Below are positions 8,813-19,790 of a DNA stretch of 30,161 bases, piece by piece; position 1 is the stretch's first letter, and each line of letters begins with the position of its first letter. The translations under genes were made by a program, and so were the position numbers. The stretch spans positions 20,628-50,788 of the forward strand of contig CAUDNR010004161.1 of NCBI GenBank assembly GCA_958430865.1, given 5' to 3'. Origin of the DNA: Entrophospora sp. SA101 (taxonomy: Eukaryota > Glomeromycota > Glomeromycetes > Entrophosporales > Entrophosporaceae). Under the pieces are notes generated by a model. It was not told the DNA's origin. It saw only the letters and a list, made by a program, of their open reading frames with translations, and ran no database searches.

Positions 8813-10031
8813 ATGAAGACGATATATAATTTTAATAGTTTCTTAATATCTACACTACCTATTCACACCACTATTTCCTCAAAAACAGCTACAAAAACTA
8901 AAAAGTTTGATTGTTCACAACAAACACGCCATTTATCAATAAATTTATTTTATTTATTATTAGCAAACATCATAATTCAAATATTATATTTACCAGGTGT
9001 TGATTCGGAATTTGTAAAAAGGGAAGGTCGTAAGTATAATAAATTCACAAATATTAATTACATTCTAATTTAATCTATAATAATAATGATGATGGTGATG
9101 ATGATGACTTTTTTTTTAAATGAAAAATTTACATTTTTTCCATTTTTTTAAAAATATATTAGCATATACATGTCCATATTCAGGAAATGATGTATTATAT
9201 TGTAAACCTGGACAGAATGAATTTTTTAAAGTGAATGATAGTGTAATAGTTGCATGGAATAAGAATTTTGTAATATATGCAGGCTCAAAAACTTTAAATG
9301 TAAACCTTTTTAGAAGAGATATTTCCAACAGCGCCATGTCTGTTACAGTTCCTGGATTTCCAGTTTCAGTAAAAACTGATGAAGGAAGTATAAGTTTTAA
9401 AGCTTCATTAGATTGGTTTCCTAATGACGTCACCAACGGATATCAATCAACAACAACAGCAGCAGCAACAACAAACCCACAACAATCACAAGAAATACTT
9501 CAAAATTATACTTTTTATTTTAGGATTTTACCTGAAATTCCTCCTCCAACATTCCTTATATCATCTAGTTATGATTTTACAGTTCAATATTATAAACCCT
9601 CCAACATTATAAATATATCATCAGCAACAGTAATTACAACAACAGCTATTGTCACGGAAACAAATAGTATAATAGGGAGTGATGACCATGAACATAAAAT
9701 GCATTCGCCCGTAATAATCTCTGTTATTGTCGTTTCAATTGTTGCCGCTTTACTTGCATTCATTGTAATAGTGCTTTTTACAATTATCAGGAAACGTAAT
9801 AATAAAACAGGAAAAGAACAAAACTTTTCAACTTTATCAACATCTTCAAATACACTAATGGTAGAATCAACTCTTAGTGGAAATAGCGATGTTAGTGATG
9901 GTTTCCATAAAGGTCCTGATTATCCTATAGAAGAATCTTCAATTCATTCAACTACACCTTTAGCAATAAACAACAATAACATTAATAAGACTAATAGTAT
10001 TAATACAAAGGTTTCATTCAATGATGACATT

Positions 10032-10062
<31 letters not shown>

Positions 10063-10466
10063 CCGATAAATCTTATAATGGATCTAATAATAATCCGATA
10101 AGTGTATCAGATGCAGCATTAATTTCTGACGCATTTCGTAAGGTATTACGTAAACCTAACTGGAAACATGGTGATAATGATATTGACGAGGAAGATTTTG
10201 ACGCGAATTTATCGGAAGAAGATCTTGCTCGTAGAAGAGAAGCTAAAGAATTGATGAAAAAAGAATTGGCTGAAGAAGGAACCGGAATACACAGTGTTTC
10301 AAGAAGACAGACAACAATTGAACATAGCAGCATTCGTGAATGGAAAGATGATAGTGATAATGTTGATAATATTGAGGGGAGAAAGAGTAGTAGTAGCGAT
10401 GTAGGTGGTATGATTAGTGGTGATAGTAGAATAATAAATATAAATCCTGATAATAATAAATTATAA
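8813..10466 (+). CDS. Single-pass membrane protein with Ig-like ectodomain (2 exons)
   Basis: Exon 1 is 8813-9029 and exon 2 is 9163-10466. The intron 9030-9162 has donor GTAAGT and acceptor TTAG, joins in phase 1 and gives 506 residues. The ATG at 8813 is the first in frame. A hydrophobic stretch at about residues 43-60 (NLFYLLLANIIIQILYL) can act as a late signal sequence. The ectodomain follows, with two Cys in its first 20 residues (TCPYSGNDVLYC), a PG-x-x-WN pattern and beta-strand alternation reminiscent of Kre9/Knh1-like Ig folds; this likeness is inference. A transmembrane helix lies at about 255-277 (VIISVIVVSIVAALLAFIVI...), followed by RKR, placing the roughly 225-residue tail in the cytoplasm. 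The tail has an Asn run (AAT repeats, 10034-10062) and a conserved-looking segment, DAFRKVLRKPNWK followed by acidic and charged helix. Likely a cell-surface or wall-related sensor or adaptor; no family name can be assigned. Confidence 0.82.
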
Positions 10467-11573
10467 AAATAAACAAAAAAATTTTTTTTATCTGTACTAT
10501 ATTATTATTTATTATATATTGAATCACTAATATTTAGAATACTTATTTATTGTATATAATAATATATATAAAATTTTTTTTTACTCTATTGCTTTCAGTT
10601 TATTTGAACTCGTTAAATTTAATAATTAATTGCTAGTTTCTCTCCTACCTCGCCAATAACAATTCGTCCGTTCGTTCGCATGTTTGCCATTTCATTATTA
10701 GCTTGTGAAAATATTTGTAAAAATGTATCAATATCCTTTTTTACCAGGTGTTCATGGAGTGTGTTACATTAGAAAATGCGCACATTTTGTTAACCACCAA
10801 AAAAAATTTTTTTTTGACATGCATTTTGTTCTCAATTTGTTTTTTATCAGATTTGCTTGCGAAATATTCTCCCAACATGTGCATTGGGAAAAGTGTTATT
10901 TTAACAATAATTGTTAAATTTGGATAATCAAAATGAAATTTTCGTTTATATCCAAAATGCGTTCTCACAATCGAATAAAATAACATTTGTGTATTTTATA
11001 GTGATGCAGATAGAATTTTAAAGAGTTCCACCCTTCATCACTCACCAATTTAGTATCTCCATAAAATTTATCTAAAAATTCCATCTCATACAGATTTAAA
11101 AATTATTCCATGTCTGTTTATTTTTAGTTGTCAATAAAAATAATAAAAATAGAATTATTTTTGATAATAATAAATCAAATGTAATATTTTCCTTGAAATG
11201 TATTTCACGTTAGTATTTTCTAAATTTGTACTAGTTACACGATCACTGATCGGCAGTCGTATACTTAAAATTTGATACAATTGTTGTTGCACGATGATGA
11301 AAATAAATAAATGAAAATATTTTAATTATCCTTTTCGTGACCTCCTTTAGCAAACAAAACTATAAATAAAATAACAGGCCATACTTTCTCACGTTCCTTA
11401 TTTAAAAATAAATTACGATGTTAATAATTAATCATCTTTCACGTAAAATTACAGGAAGCAACCACATGTTTGTTTAAAGTATTTCACGAAGAATAGGTAG
11501 AATAAATGGTATATGTAGATAGTTATCTTGTTATTGACTTCTACTATGGTGCAGGTCATCTAAAGACATCAGA
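10467..11573. other. Intergenic region
   Basis: About 1.1 kb of AT-rich DNA downstream of the membrane-protein gene. The two overlapping frames near 10705-10986 on opposite strands lack any domain, start context or introns, and are treated as chance. No RNA gene is seen. Confidence 0.45.
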
Positions 11574-11704
11574 AAAATTGTACAACTTCAAACTACTATG
11601 GCTTTTTTTATTATTAATAAATTGAAAAAAGCTTATTTTTTTCAATCTTTAAAATTTTATTAATTAAAAAAAAAAGCCTTGGCGGTTTGAAGTTGCACGA
11701 TTTT
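11574..11704. mobile_element. 131-bp foldback element (hairpin MITE)
   Basis: The two halves are inverted copies. The left starts AAAATTGTACAACTTCAAAC and the right ends in the complement of AAAATCGTGCAACTTCAAAC; both arms continue through a TGGCTTTTTTT-like tract and ATTAATAAA towards the centre. The middle (11631-11645) is itself a small palindrome around AAGCTT. Almost the whole element can fold into one long imperfect hairpin. No clear target duplication was found, so class is undetermined. Transcription of such a hairpin could feed small-RNA production (inference). Confidence 0.7.
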
Positions 11705-14335
11705 ACTATTACTATCAAAAATATAGGATGTTCCTTCCTATTTAGTAAAAGATCTCCTAAACACGTGACCAGAACAAATTATTCATCATATTTTTTTGTA
11801 ACCAACAAACAAACAATACATTACTAACAAATTTACATTTTTCCAATTAAAAAAGACCAAGGCAAAATAAGCAAACTCCACATTTAAAACAAATCAGATA
11901 ACGAATTGAATAAAAATTTAGAATATGCATCAAGTGAAGAAAACTCAAAGAAATTGATTATATGAAATTATTTTGGAATTATTCATTTTATTTGTTTATT
12001 CAAATTATTCATTTTACTTGAATTATTCATTTATTTGTTTATTAGAATTATCTGTTCATTCAATTATTTTTTTAATTTGTTTATCTAAATTATTCATTGA
12101 ATTATGTATTTGTTTTATTCATTTATTCAAGTAAAAATTTATTTGGATATACTTTTCATAATGATTGAGTCATGTGATTTTATAAGCCTGTAACACCATA
12201 GAATATCATTGCTATTTTGGGGCTTGAAGATTTGGCGGTGCAATTGCAGCGCACTATACCTCAACTCGTCTAGTTGATAGTTTTCAAAAAATACCCATGC
12301 AGTGCAGTGCAGAATATGAGGGGTGCATTTACCTCTATCGGGATGAAGAAGTAAAATTCCACATATAATGAATAATCACGCCATAAATGATACATAATTT
12401 ATAAAAAGTGATGTTCATTCTAATAATAGTAATCAGTGTTGTACAAAATGTCTACGTAACAGCTCATTTATGTGAATGCCTCGGACAGTTGGGACTAGTA
12501 GTATAAGCCACAAGTTAACATCAACATATTATTATTAGAACCTTCTGTAAAGCATGTGTTGAAAAATCAGGAGAGGAAGAGGGAATAATTCAACATCTAA
12601 AGAAATGTATTAACGGAACAAAAAATAATTAATTTTAAAAGAAAAGATTATAAAAATTATTATAAATAATAATTCTATATCAATAATTCAGAGAGTAGAA
12701 GCAAGAAAGTTAATATAAAATTATTTTTTTTACAAATAATTCGTTTGTAGTTTAATAAACCACTTTTATGGTTGGAGATCAAACAGTAAGGTTTAATTGT
12801 CCGTTTGGTTATCAGAGTGGCATAGAACTCTGAAGTTTTGGTTATTTGCTTTGGTATAAAGCAAAGGTTTTGTTTGTGTATTTGCTTTAGTAAAGAAAGC
12901 AAAAGTTTTATTTTTGGTTTTGTTATATATAGCATAAATGCTTTTGTTTAATTTATGTAAACGGGATTAGTTGTTTAAGTGTAATAGTAAGGTGTTAAGA
13001 CTGATCGGCGTTAACAGTTATTACTGATTGACCACCCATACAAAGAGCTAACGGTTATTGAACAAAGTTGTTCGTTATCACATATTGGTTGTTTTATTGT
13101 ATTGTGTTAAAGTGATTGTTGCAAACGTACGGCCGACTTCCATCGGCAAATAAAAATGGAACTCTACAGGAGCCTTTGTTGCTTCTTCGTAGAAGGGTCG
13201 TTTTTACTTATTGTAATCGTTGTTAATTGTACCATAAAGTGCACTTGCAGATTTTTCAAAGCTTTCTAGATACAAGAAAGAGGAAGTAAGCAGGATAAAT
13301 TCATAAAATAAAATAATTGCAACTAATCAACGAACGTAGCTAAAAAGTTGACTCGAAACTCGGCCATAAACTTAAAATAATCGAGGTTGGCCAAAAAGCT
13401 ACCTCACAACACTGATATTAAAAATGGTAATAATAATAGCAATATATAAAAATTCATCCATTCTTTTACAACTACTACTAGCATGGGTTAATATATATAT
13501 TTAGAGTAGATAACAGGACACTTTTTTGTATTTTTTTGTGATTATTCTATTAAGTGGAGTCGTAAATCAACTGCATGAGTCAAGCTCATAAAAAAAATCA
13601 TAGAATTTATGAAAACAATAATAATAATGATTATCAACAACAACACTCAATTCGTTAATTTCATCAAATGAATCAAGAAAGGCGGTTATTGAAGATTTGA
13701 TTAAAAGTGAATAATTTGTTACCATTTTTCAATTCAAAAAATACTTGATTGTTCGAGGAGTGTATTAAATACTCTGTTTTAGTGTCAGTTGATTATTTAA
13801 CTCATGTTAATTTAAAATTCCTTTGTCATTCATTTCCTTGGATCCTTGTCTCTAAATCACCTTTATGAAGTTTTAAAATCATTAATGCCACATCTCTTGT
13901 GTACATTTAATTGGAAAAAATTTTCAGATTTTAAGAATGTTAACATTTGAGATTTAATGAAATTCTTATACCAATAAAAAGTGCCATTTACAGTACAAAC
14001 TCGTTGGAACATTTGGTTCAAGATGGTTTTTTATACCAATGAGCACATTACATATTAGAAGGACTTTTTCAATGAAGAATTGTCTTTAAATCCTAGACAT
14101 GAAGTACTTATTTAAATTACTTCTCTGCTTAATTCACAATATCGCCATGGACTTAATATAATATATATATATATATATTATTACAAACTCTGCTAAACAA
14201 TTTGTGGTTACCTTATGTTGAATTTAGACTTTCAAACTTGTCAGTTTATATTAACAATAGTACATCATCTGATTTTTTTGGTAGGGGGGTCAGAAGAAAG
14301 GGATTACATCATTCGGATGATTTGTCAGGAACTCT
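11705..14335. other. 2.6-kb gene-poor region
   Basis: No supportable gene. A degenerate array of (GA)ATTATTCATTTATTTG-like units runs from about 11968 to 12130. A stretch with somewhat higher complexity (12180-12560 and 12960-13260) may be decayed transposon; the 86-codon minus frame at 12675-12935 has no recognisable content. A TA microsatellite lies at 14159-14178. Confidence 0.45.
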
Positions 14336-14704
14336 TTGAAGTTGCATATAAAAAATTTTTTGGTCATATTTCAAATCATCCTGGATGAGAACTTTTTAGG
14401 ACATGTCAAAGATTTCACCCTTCCTTTTCTTACAATAAATACATTAAGAAAAGATATTTGCTACTATAATGTAATAACAGAATTACAAAATCCAAACAAT
14501 GAATTGATTATAGAACGGAGAATTTATTGCGAGCTTGAATACAATCCATCCTCTGGTGATCCTGATTTAAATCAATATTGACATTGGTTTAGGTATGTCA
14601 CAACAATTGCCACTAATTTCAAGAATTGCATTGAATTACATTTGGCTTCTCATCTCAAGTTTGTAATTCTCTTTTGGATAGTGATTGCCAGAACTTATCA
14701 ATAG
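14336..14704 (+). pseudogene. Unrecognised protein fragment with one in-frame TGA
   Basis: The frame from 14336 is open for 81 codons, hits TGA at 14579-14581 and then stays open in the same frame to TAG at 14702-14704. Composition on both sides is protein-like (for example ERRIYCELEYNPSSGDP before, and HWFRYVTTIATNFKNCIELH after the stop). This suggests a 122-codon coding remnant with a nonsense mutation, or a short unrecognised exon structure. The start is not credible (TTG). No family recognised. Confidence 0.3.
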
Positions 14705-15105
14705 ATAATTAAATACAAATATATTATGCATAATTGATATTTTTTGGTGCATAATTTACTTTATTGCATGCATAATTGATAGCATAAAATCATCATCCCT
14801 AAATCCCTACACCGTACCATTTATTTGTTTGATTTTACATTCTACCTAAACTTCAAAACTCCTGCGTCCCGTCATTTTCATTCATCGATTTTCATATATT
14901 CATTTATTAATTAATTATATGCAATCAATAATTATAAGCAGTCGTTCATTTATATAATTATTTCATAATTTACCATAAACCAACACTATATTAACTATCC
15001 AATCTATTGGTTTTTGTTTAAAACAATGAATAATTAATAATAATTAATAATTATTCTTTTTTCTAATTTTAGTTTAAGTTATAAATAAAAAATTTTGTTG
15101 TTAAT
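14705..15105. other. Intergenic region, 3' flank of the CID gene
   Basis: AT-rich sequence with repeated TAATTATTAATAA-type runs near 15027-15055 and two close copies of GCATAATTGATA near 14727 and 14770. It presumably holds the 3' UTR of the minus-strand CID gene. No gene seen. Confidence 0.45.
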
Positions 15106-17279
15106 CTATTGCTCATTTTCATCTTGCATCAAAGGATCGCCGTTTGCTTCAATTGTAATTGAGGAAGAAGGTATTGGAGAATTGGGCATCGAAGATGAAG
15201 CAGGCATATTATTAGTATTAGCGGTATTAGCAGTATTAGCGATATTAGTGTTAACGGGATCAACATTGTTATTACCATTACTATTACCGCTAGTGCCATT
15301 GCTATCATTACTAATATTGTTATTAGTATCTAAAGAATTAATATTACTAGGATTTAAAATCATGTTGTTGTCAATGTTATTATTAGTGGGTTCATTGAAA
15401 AGATTATTTATAAAAGGTGATGGCTGCTGTTGCTCTGGTAAAAATAAAGACAAAGTAGTGGGAACGGTGGTAGTGGATAATTGATCTGTGAATGGAGAGG
15501 CTGTTGGAAGTGTTACGTGCGGTAATGGTTGTGCAGATGACTGTGGTTGAAATAATCGTTGTAAATGTTGTAAGTGTTGTAATTGTAGTAGTTGCTGCTG
15601 CTGCTGCATTAGTTGTAGATTGGGTTGGTTTGACGGCGCCTGAAGTAATTGTGATTGTAATACTTGTGATGGATTTAATTGTGTCTGGTTTAGGTTTAAT
15701 TGCGATGGATCATATTCCATCATATTGTTGATATTATTAACCGAAGAAGACTCATTATTATTGGCTTTCATTTGTAAATAATAATAATTATTATTATTAT
15801 CATCCCCTTTTTGAATAAAGTCATTTGTACTATCATTATTACTATTAATGACTTGATTTGAATGTTTTTGCTCTGTTGTCTCATTTTGATAAACAGTGAT
15901 GGCTTTTAATTGTTCTATTAATTCTTTCGATTCGTCTATTTTACATCGAATATCTGTCAAATTCTTATTGTCCAATCTTAATTTCGTCTCTTCTTGTGAA
16001 ATAATTTCTTTCATTTGAATGATAAAATTTGTTCTATTATTAATTTGTTTTTTAATATGACTTTCATGTTCATTCAATATTCTTTGAAGATGATCAAGAT
16101 GTATAGAAAGAATAGATGGTCTAGGTTTCTCTGTTCAAAAAGAGGATATATTAGTAGATAAAGATAATTATCAATATTAAAGATCATAATATTTTATAAA
16201 CATAAATCAGTAATCGGTAATCGGTAATCATCAACCCTTAACCGTCATTAAAACAATACCTTCAACCTCCATAACTTCTGTCCAAAACTTAGAAACCTTA
16301 TTACTGGACTCATGTATAACTAATTCTAAATCAACTATTGATTTGGTAGTTGTTGCTAATTTGATCTACATAAATAAAATAGAATAGGATTTTCAATTTA
16401 GCTATTATTTAAAACATTCACATCTTATCAGGGGAAAAACCCTTACAAATTCTGGTCGATTAAAATTTGGTGGCAAATCATTGCTTTGATCTGGTTGTAC
16501 TTCTTTGGTTTTTGTAATTGATTTTTGTCCTAAAAATTAACAATATGTTAATCGTCATCACCACTCAAACGCTTTCAAGAATCCTCCAAATATAGATGAA
16601 TCGAGTCACCTGTCAAATTTTCCCTTAATTGATCTATAAAATCATGGTCAAATACTTCTCGCTCATCCCATATATTAATAACTCTTGTTATTGAGTTTTG
16701 AACATGAGGTACTGCATGACGATATGCATGTTCGATGGCTTCTGGAAGGACTTTTTTAAACGCTTGAATAAATTCAGGTCCTTTTCTACGACTATTTTGA
16801 CAAACATCATTACAAAGATAAATAAACGAAAGTTTTCGAGCCGATGATGCTTTGTTTTGCAATATATATATATATATATATATATATAGATCGATAGTTT
16901 TACGAATTGTAAATTAAACAGAAGAAAATAGTTTGTTTAATTTAAATTTTATATATTCATATAGCAATAAAATATATCTTTATCAACCATCACTACTATT
17001 GGTGCTATTACCACCACCACCACCACCACATACCTTTACGAAGTTCACGATGCCAAATGTCTACACTAGTTGCAACATGTCGACGATGATACATAAACCC
17101 TTTATACATACATTCATACATGCATTAAAGTCAATATTAAATATAATAATCGTTAAAAAATTTTTATTAACAAAAGAATTCATTCTTTACTAACATTGAG
17201 ATAATAGCGAAATAGACTCTTGTGTGTCTACAAGCTTGTTAAGTTTTACAATTAAAACATCCTCACTATATGCTGACAT
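15106..17279 (-). CDS. rtt103: CID-domain protein, Rtt103/RPRD type (6 exons)
   Basis: Exons in reading order: 17279-17195, 17099-17034, 16849-16610, 16529-16447, 16365-16260 and 16130-15106. All phases agree, giving 534 residues from ATG 17279 to TAG 15106. The CTD-interacting domain fills residues 1 to about 130. Marks are VDTQESISLLSQWFMYHRRH (helices 2-3), VDIWHREL, RKLSFIYLCNDVCQNSRRKG and the IWDEREVFD helix, all diagnostic for the Rtt103/RPRD1/PCF11 fold that binds phosphorylated heptads of RNA polymerase II. A coiled coil (about 194-275: LQRILNEHESHIKKQ and on) fits the RPRD/CREPT dimerisation segment. The C-terminal half is Gln- then Asn-rich, likely disordered. The protein should act in the nucleus in transcription termination. 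The donor of the third intron is GTGACT, which is weak but gives the only phase-correct join. The second intron contains an AT microsatellite (16862-16888). The symbol is by homology to the yeast gene; RPRD1 would serve equally. Confidence 0.9.
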
Positions 17280-18110
17280 TTTATTATCTGTTATTATTTT
17301 ACCTTGAAAAATTTATTAATTCGTGATAAGCATGATGAAATTTCTTTTTATCACAATGTGACAATCTTGACGATCTTGAAATTATGCTAATTTTGTAATG
17401 TAAAAAAAAACATGGTTTCTACTTTCATCAGACAGTCGTCAATATCTACAGACTTTATTAAAAGCGAAGCAAATTAAACAATAAACCTTACTGTTAGGCG
17501 TAGATTTGTTTAAACTTCTGCCATCCAGTCGTCAATCCCCGTAAAATAAATTCATTATTAATTAAGAGATTAATTTTTAATATTAAAACTTTGTGAGAAA
17601 TTTTAAATGTAAGCGTTTATTAAAAAAATTTAATCTGATTGATTTAGGTTTATGACAGAATTTTATATATGGTGATCCTCTACTCTATTACAAAACTATT
17701 ACTCGGTCTTTTATTTAGCGGTTTAAAAGACTGGGTCAGCCCGACCATTCTTATTATTATACATACTCTGATGGTCCAGAACTGAGTATTTTTTGCGAAT
17801 AAATAAAACAAAAAAAAATTTTTAATTTAGAATTTTTTTTATAGATCATCGGAACTTTTTCAAAATGGCACATTTTATTATAATTATATGCGGTATTTAT
17901 TTCATTACAATAAAATTGTAAAACGAAAACACTCGGTTCATAGATGTATATAATATGGTATTTTAATTTATTGAATTTTATTCATTTTAAAGATTTATCA
18001 AATAGTATTTTTTCATTTAAAGACATCAAAAAAAATTTTATCGAGCTTTAAAATTCCCGAAATCCATATATGGAAATTGGAAAACAACTCCATATACGTA
18101 ACCTAAGCAG
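17280..18110. other. Upstream region of the CID gene
   Basis: About 800 bp without a gene. Two short copies of CAGTCGTCAAT occur near 17432 and 17526. The part next to 17279 should contain the promoter of the minus-strand CID gene; no specific element can be named. Confidence 0.4.
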
Positions 18111-18403
18111 CCCTACACAAAGTTTATATATTTAAAATGCACTTAAATATACACCATATACTTACAATATTTACTGATGGAAGAGAACAAGAACATTTTA
18201 AGTGAATTTTAAGTAAGTTTTAAGTATATAACATACTTTTGATGGTAAACTAGCATACTTAAAATATACTTAAAAGGTTACTTAAAACATACTTAATTTT
18301 GTTCATTATTAAAAAAGGTATGTTTTAAGCACATTTTAAGCACCTTCAAGTAGATTTTAAGCATGTTTTAAATACATTTTAAGCATCTAAACTTTTTGTA
18401 GGG
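18111..18403. mobile_element. 293-bp inverted-repeat element made of TTTTAAG motifs
   Basis: The ends are inverted copies: CCCTACACAAAGTTTA at the left and TAAACTTTTTGTAGGG at the right. Inside, the left half carries CTTAAAA-type words mixed with TTTTAAGT, and the right half is a run of ATTTTAAGCA-like words (18316-18385). The element is thus a palindrome of short reiterated units. CAG flanks both ends (18108-18110 and 18404-18406), a possible 3-bp target duplication. It is too short to code; a MITE-like or satellite-derived foldback element is likely. Confidence 0.7.
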
Positions 18404-18479
18404 CAGGAGATTTTTTGATTTAACAAGATGCAGTCAACCAATAAAAAACAATCAAGGGCGAATCATACGATCATGTCGA

Positions 18480-18695
18480 TTATCTGATGGATGATTCTTC
18501 GGACTCTCGTTCTTCGTGCGGCGTAAAACGAATATTTGAGTCAAGTTGGTATATCACTTTTTTACTAATATCATAATCACTCACTCATTACCTTCCAAAT
18601 CAAGGAATTTCAAGTTAGAACACAAACACGCGATTTCATTGATAGTTATATCAGGAATGTCACTTCCACCAATATCAAGGTGTTTGGGCAATTCC
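18480..18695 (-). pseudogene. F-box/LRR-like protein, C-terminal fragment
   Basis: On the minus strand an acceptor (TTTTTTATAG, ending at 18696) precedes an exon-like stretch 18695-18592. It encodes a leucine-rich-repeat-like sequence (HLDIGGSDIPDITINEIA, then CSNLKFLDLEG) of the kind found in fungal F-box/LRR substrate receptors. It ends at a potential donor GTAATG; read through, the frame stops in TGA. A second piece ends at TAA (18482-18480) and reads LDSNIRFTPHEERESEES, resembling the acidic tail of such proteins. The gap between them is only about 35 nt, too short for a normal intron here, and no upstream F-box is visible. Best read as a broken gene end. The assignment rests on motif pattern only. 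Confidence 0.45.
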
Positions 18696-18798
18696 CTATA
18701 AAAAATAACATATGGAATTTCCGTGTCTAAAAAAAATAAATACGGAATTAACGTACTTATTATACGGATTGAAAAATTTGCCCTTTTTAAAATTTAAC

Positions 18799-19115
18799 AC
18801 AAGGTACGGAATAGGCGCGGGATAGTCACAGAATGCGTGACATACTGAAAGGGTACATTTTTTGCTAGAGGTTGGAATCGTCTAAAAAATCCTTAGTCGA
18901 CTACTAGTTGATCAAAAATTTCTTGAGTCGACTAATTAGTTGACTATTTAGTCGACTATTAGTTGGTTAACACAAATAAAAGATTGAATGCTCGTCGTGT
19001 CACTATTGCTTGCCAAAACTCGTAATTTTTTTGCAGATTTTTGAAATCATATTTTAATCAGATCTGCAGTTTTTTCTTATTCTGGCATATTAGAGTCGTA
19101 CGGCAAAGGTTTAAT
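18799..19115. repeat. Dispersed repeat B, copy 1, with an inserted hAT-like end
   Basis: It shares with 27190-27495 the landmarks TACGGAATAGG, GTGACATACTGAAAG, TTAACACAAA...AAAGATT, CGTGTCAC, CCAAAACTCG and GTCGTACGGCAAA in the same order. Between TACATTTTTTGC and TTAACACAAA this copy contains an extra roughly 95-bp segment, 18872-18966. It starts TAGAGGTTGGAATCG and is rich in TAGTCGACTA words, matching the terminal region of the hAT-like element that ends at 27178. It reads as a small solo end or MITE of that family lodged in repeat B. Confidence 0.6.
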
Positions 19116-19788
19116 TTCTTATAAACTTGAAGAGAGGGGAGGTGGGAGTGTAGTTCATTTATATAGGTTTGTGATCTGTGAAAACCTGTTTACTTTTTTC
19201 ATAGCCACAAATTAATTTTAAAATTTGAATAAATAATTAACACGTATTAGAATGTTAGAAATTTTACATGTATCTAATTATTATTATTTTTTTGTGCACT
19301 GGTACACTCATCAAAAACATCAAGAATCATCGGATAAGAAAAACCAAAATTACAATTTTTTTTAGTAATTTTAATTGGCCGGAAATTACTTAACTAACTT
19401 TTAAACTAATTGTTGTGAAAATTGACAATAAAACATAATTTTGGACCTTCTGAGCATTTTTTTTTTTTTTTATGGCAAGAAAACATGTTTTTGCGTTGGT
19501 TTTTAATCAAAAGTTTAACAAAATTTTAAGTTCCAACCAACAAATGCACCTCAATTTGAGATTTACATTTATCCGTTGATTTTTGATTCAGGCGCATGAG
19601 ATCATGGCTATGAGCCATTATCCGATCAATCAACATGGTTGTTACAAAATCATTGGTGAACATTCAATATGTTCTAAATTGTTAAGAACATGTACCTATG
19701 CAACCTACATGTTTATTTTCACACCATACATCTTTCTTTTTTTATGTTATGTGGATATGTTTATTGTCATGTCATCCATGCTGCAATG
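19116..19788. other. Intergenic region between repeats
   Basis: About 670 bp with no supportable gene. There is a T run near 19461-19473. The overlapping short frames at 19583-19931 have no domain and are split by the end of the element that begins at 19791. Confidence 0.4.
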
Positions 19789-19790
19789 TA

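Noticed and set aside
9424..9612. Gln-rich plus-strand frame and the minus-strand frames over 9116-10333
   Set aside because: Shadows of the membrane-protein exon 9163-10466.
12675..12935. 86-codon minus-strand frame
   Set aside because: Lys/Ile/Leu-rich content expected from AT-rich DNA; no motif or splice context.
12992..13410. Possible solo LTR (TGTTAAGACT ... CACAACA)
   Set aside because: The ends have the TGTT...AACA form, but the flanking bases (TAAGG and CTGAT) are not a target duplication, and no second copy or internal retroelement sequence is present.
15095..15731. Plus-strand hydrophobic frames
   Set aside because: Complement of the Asn/Gln-rich last exon of the CID gene.
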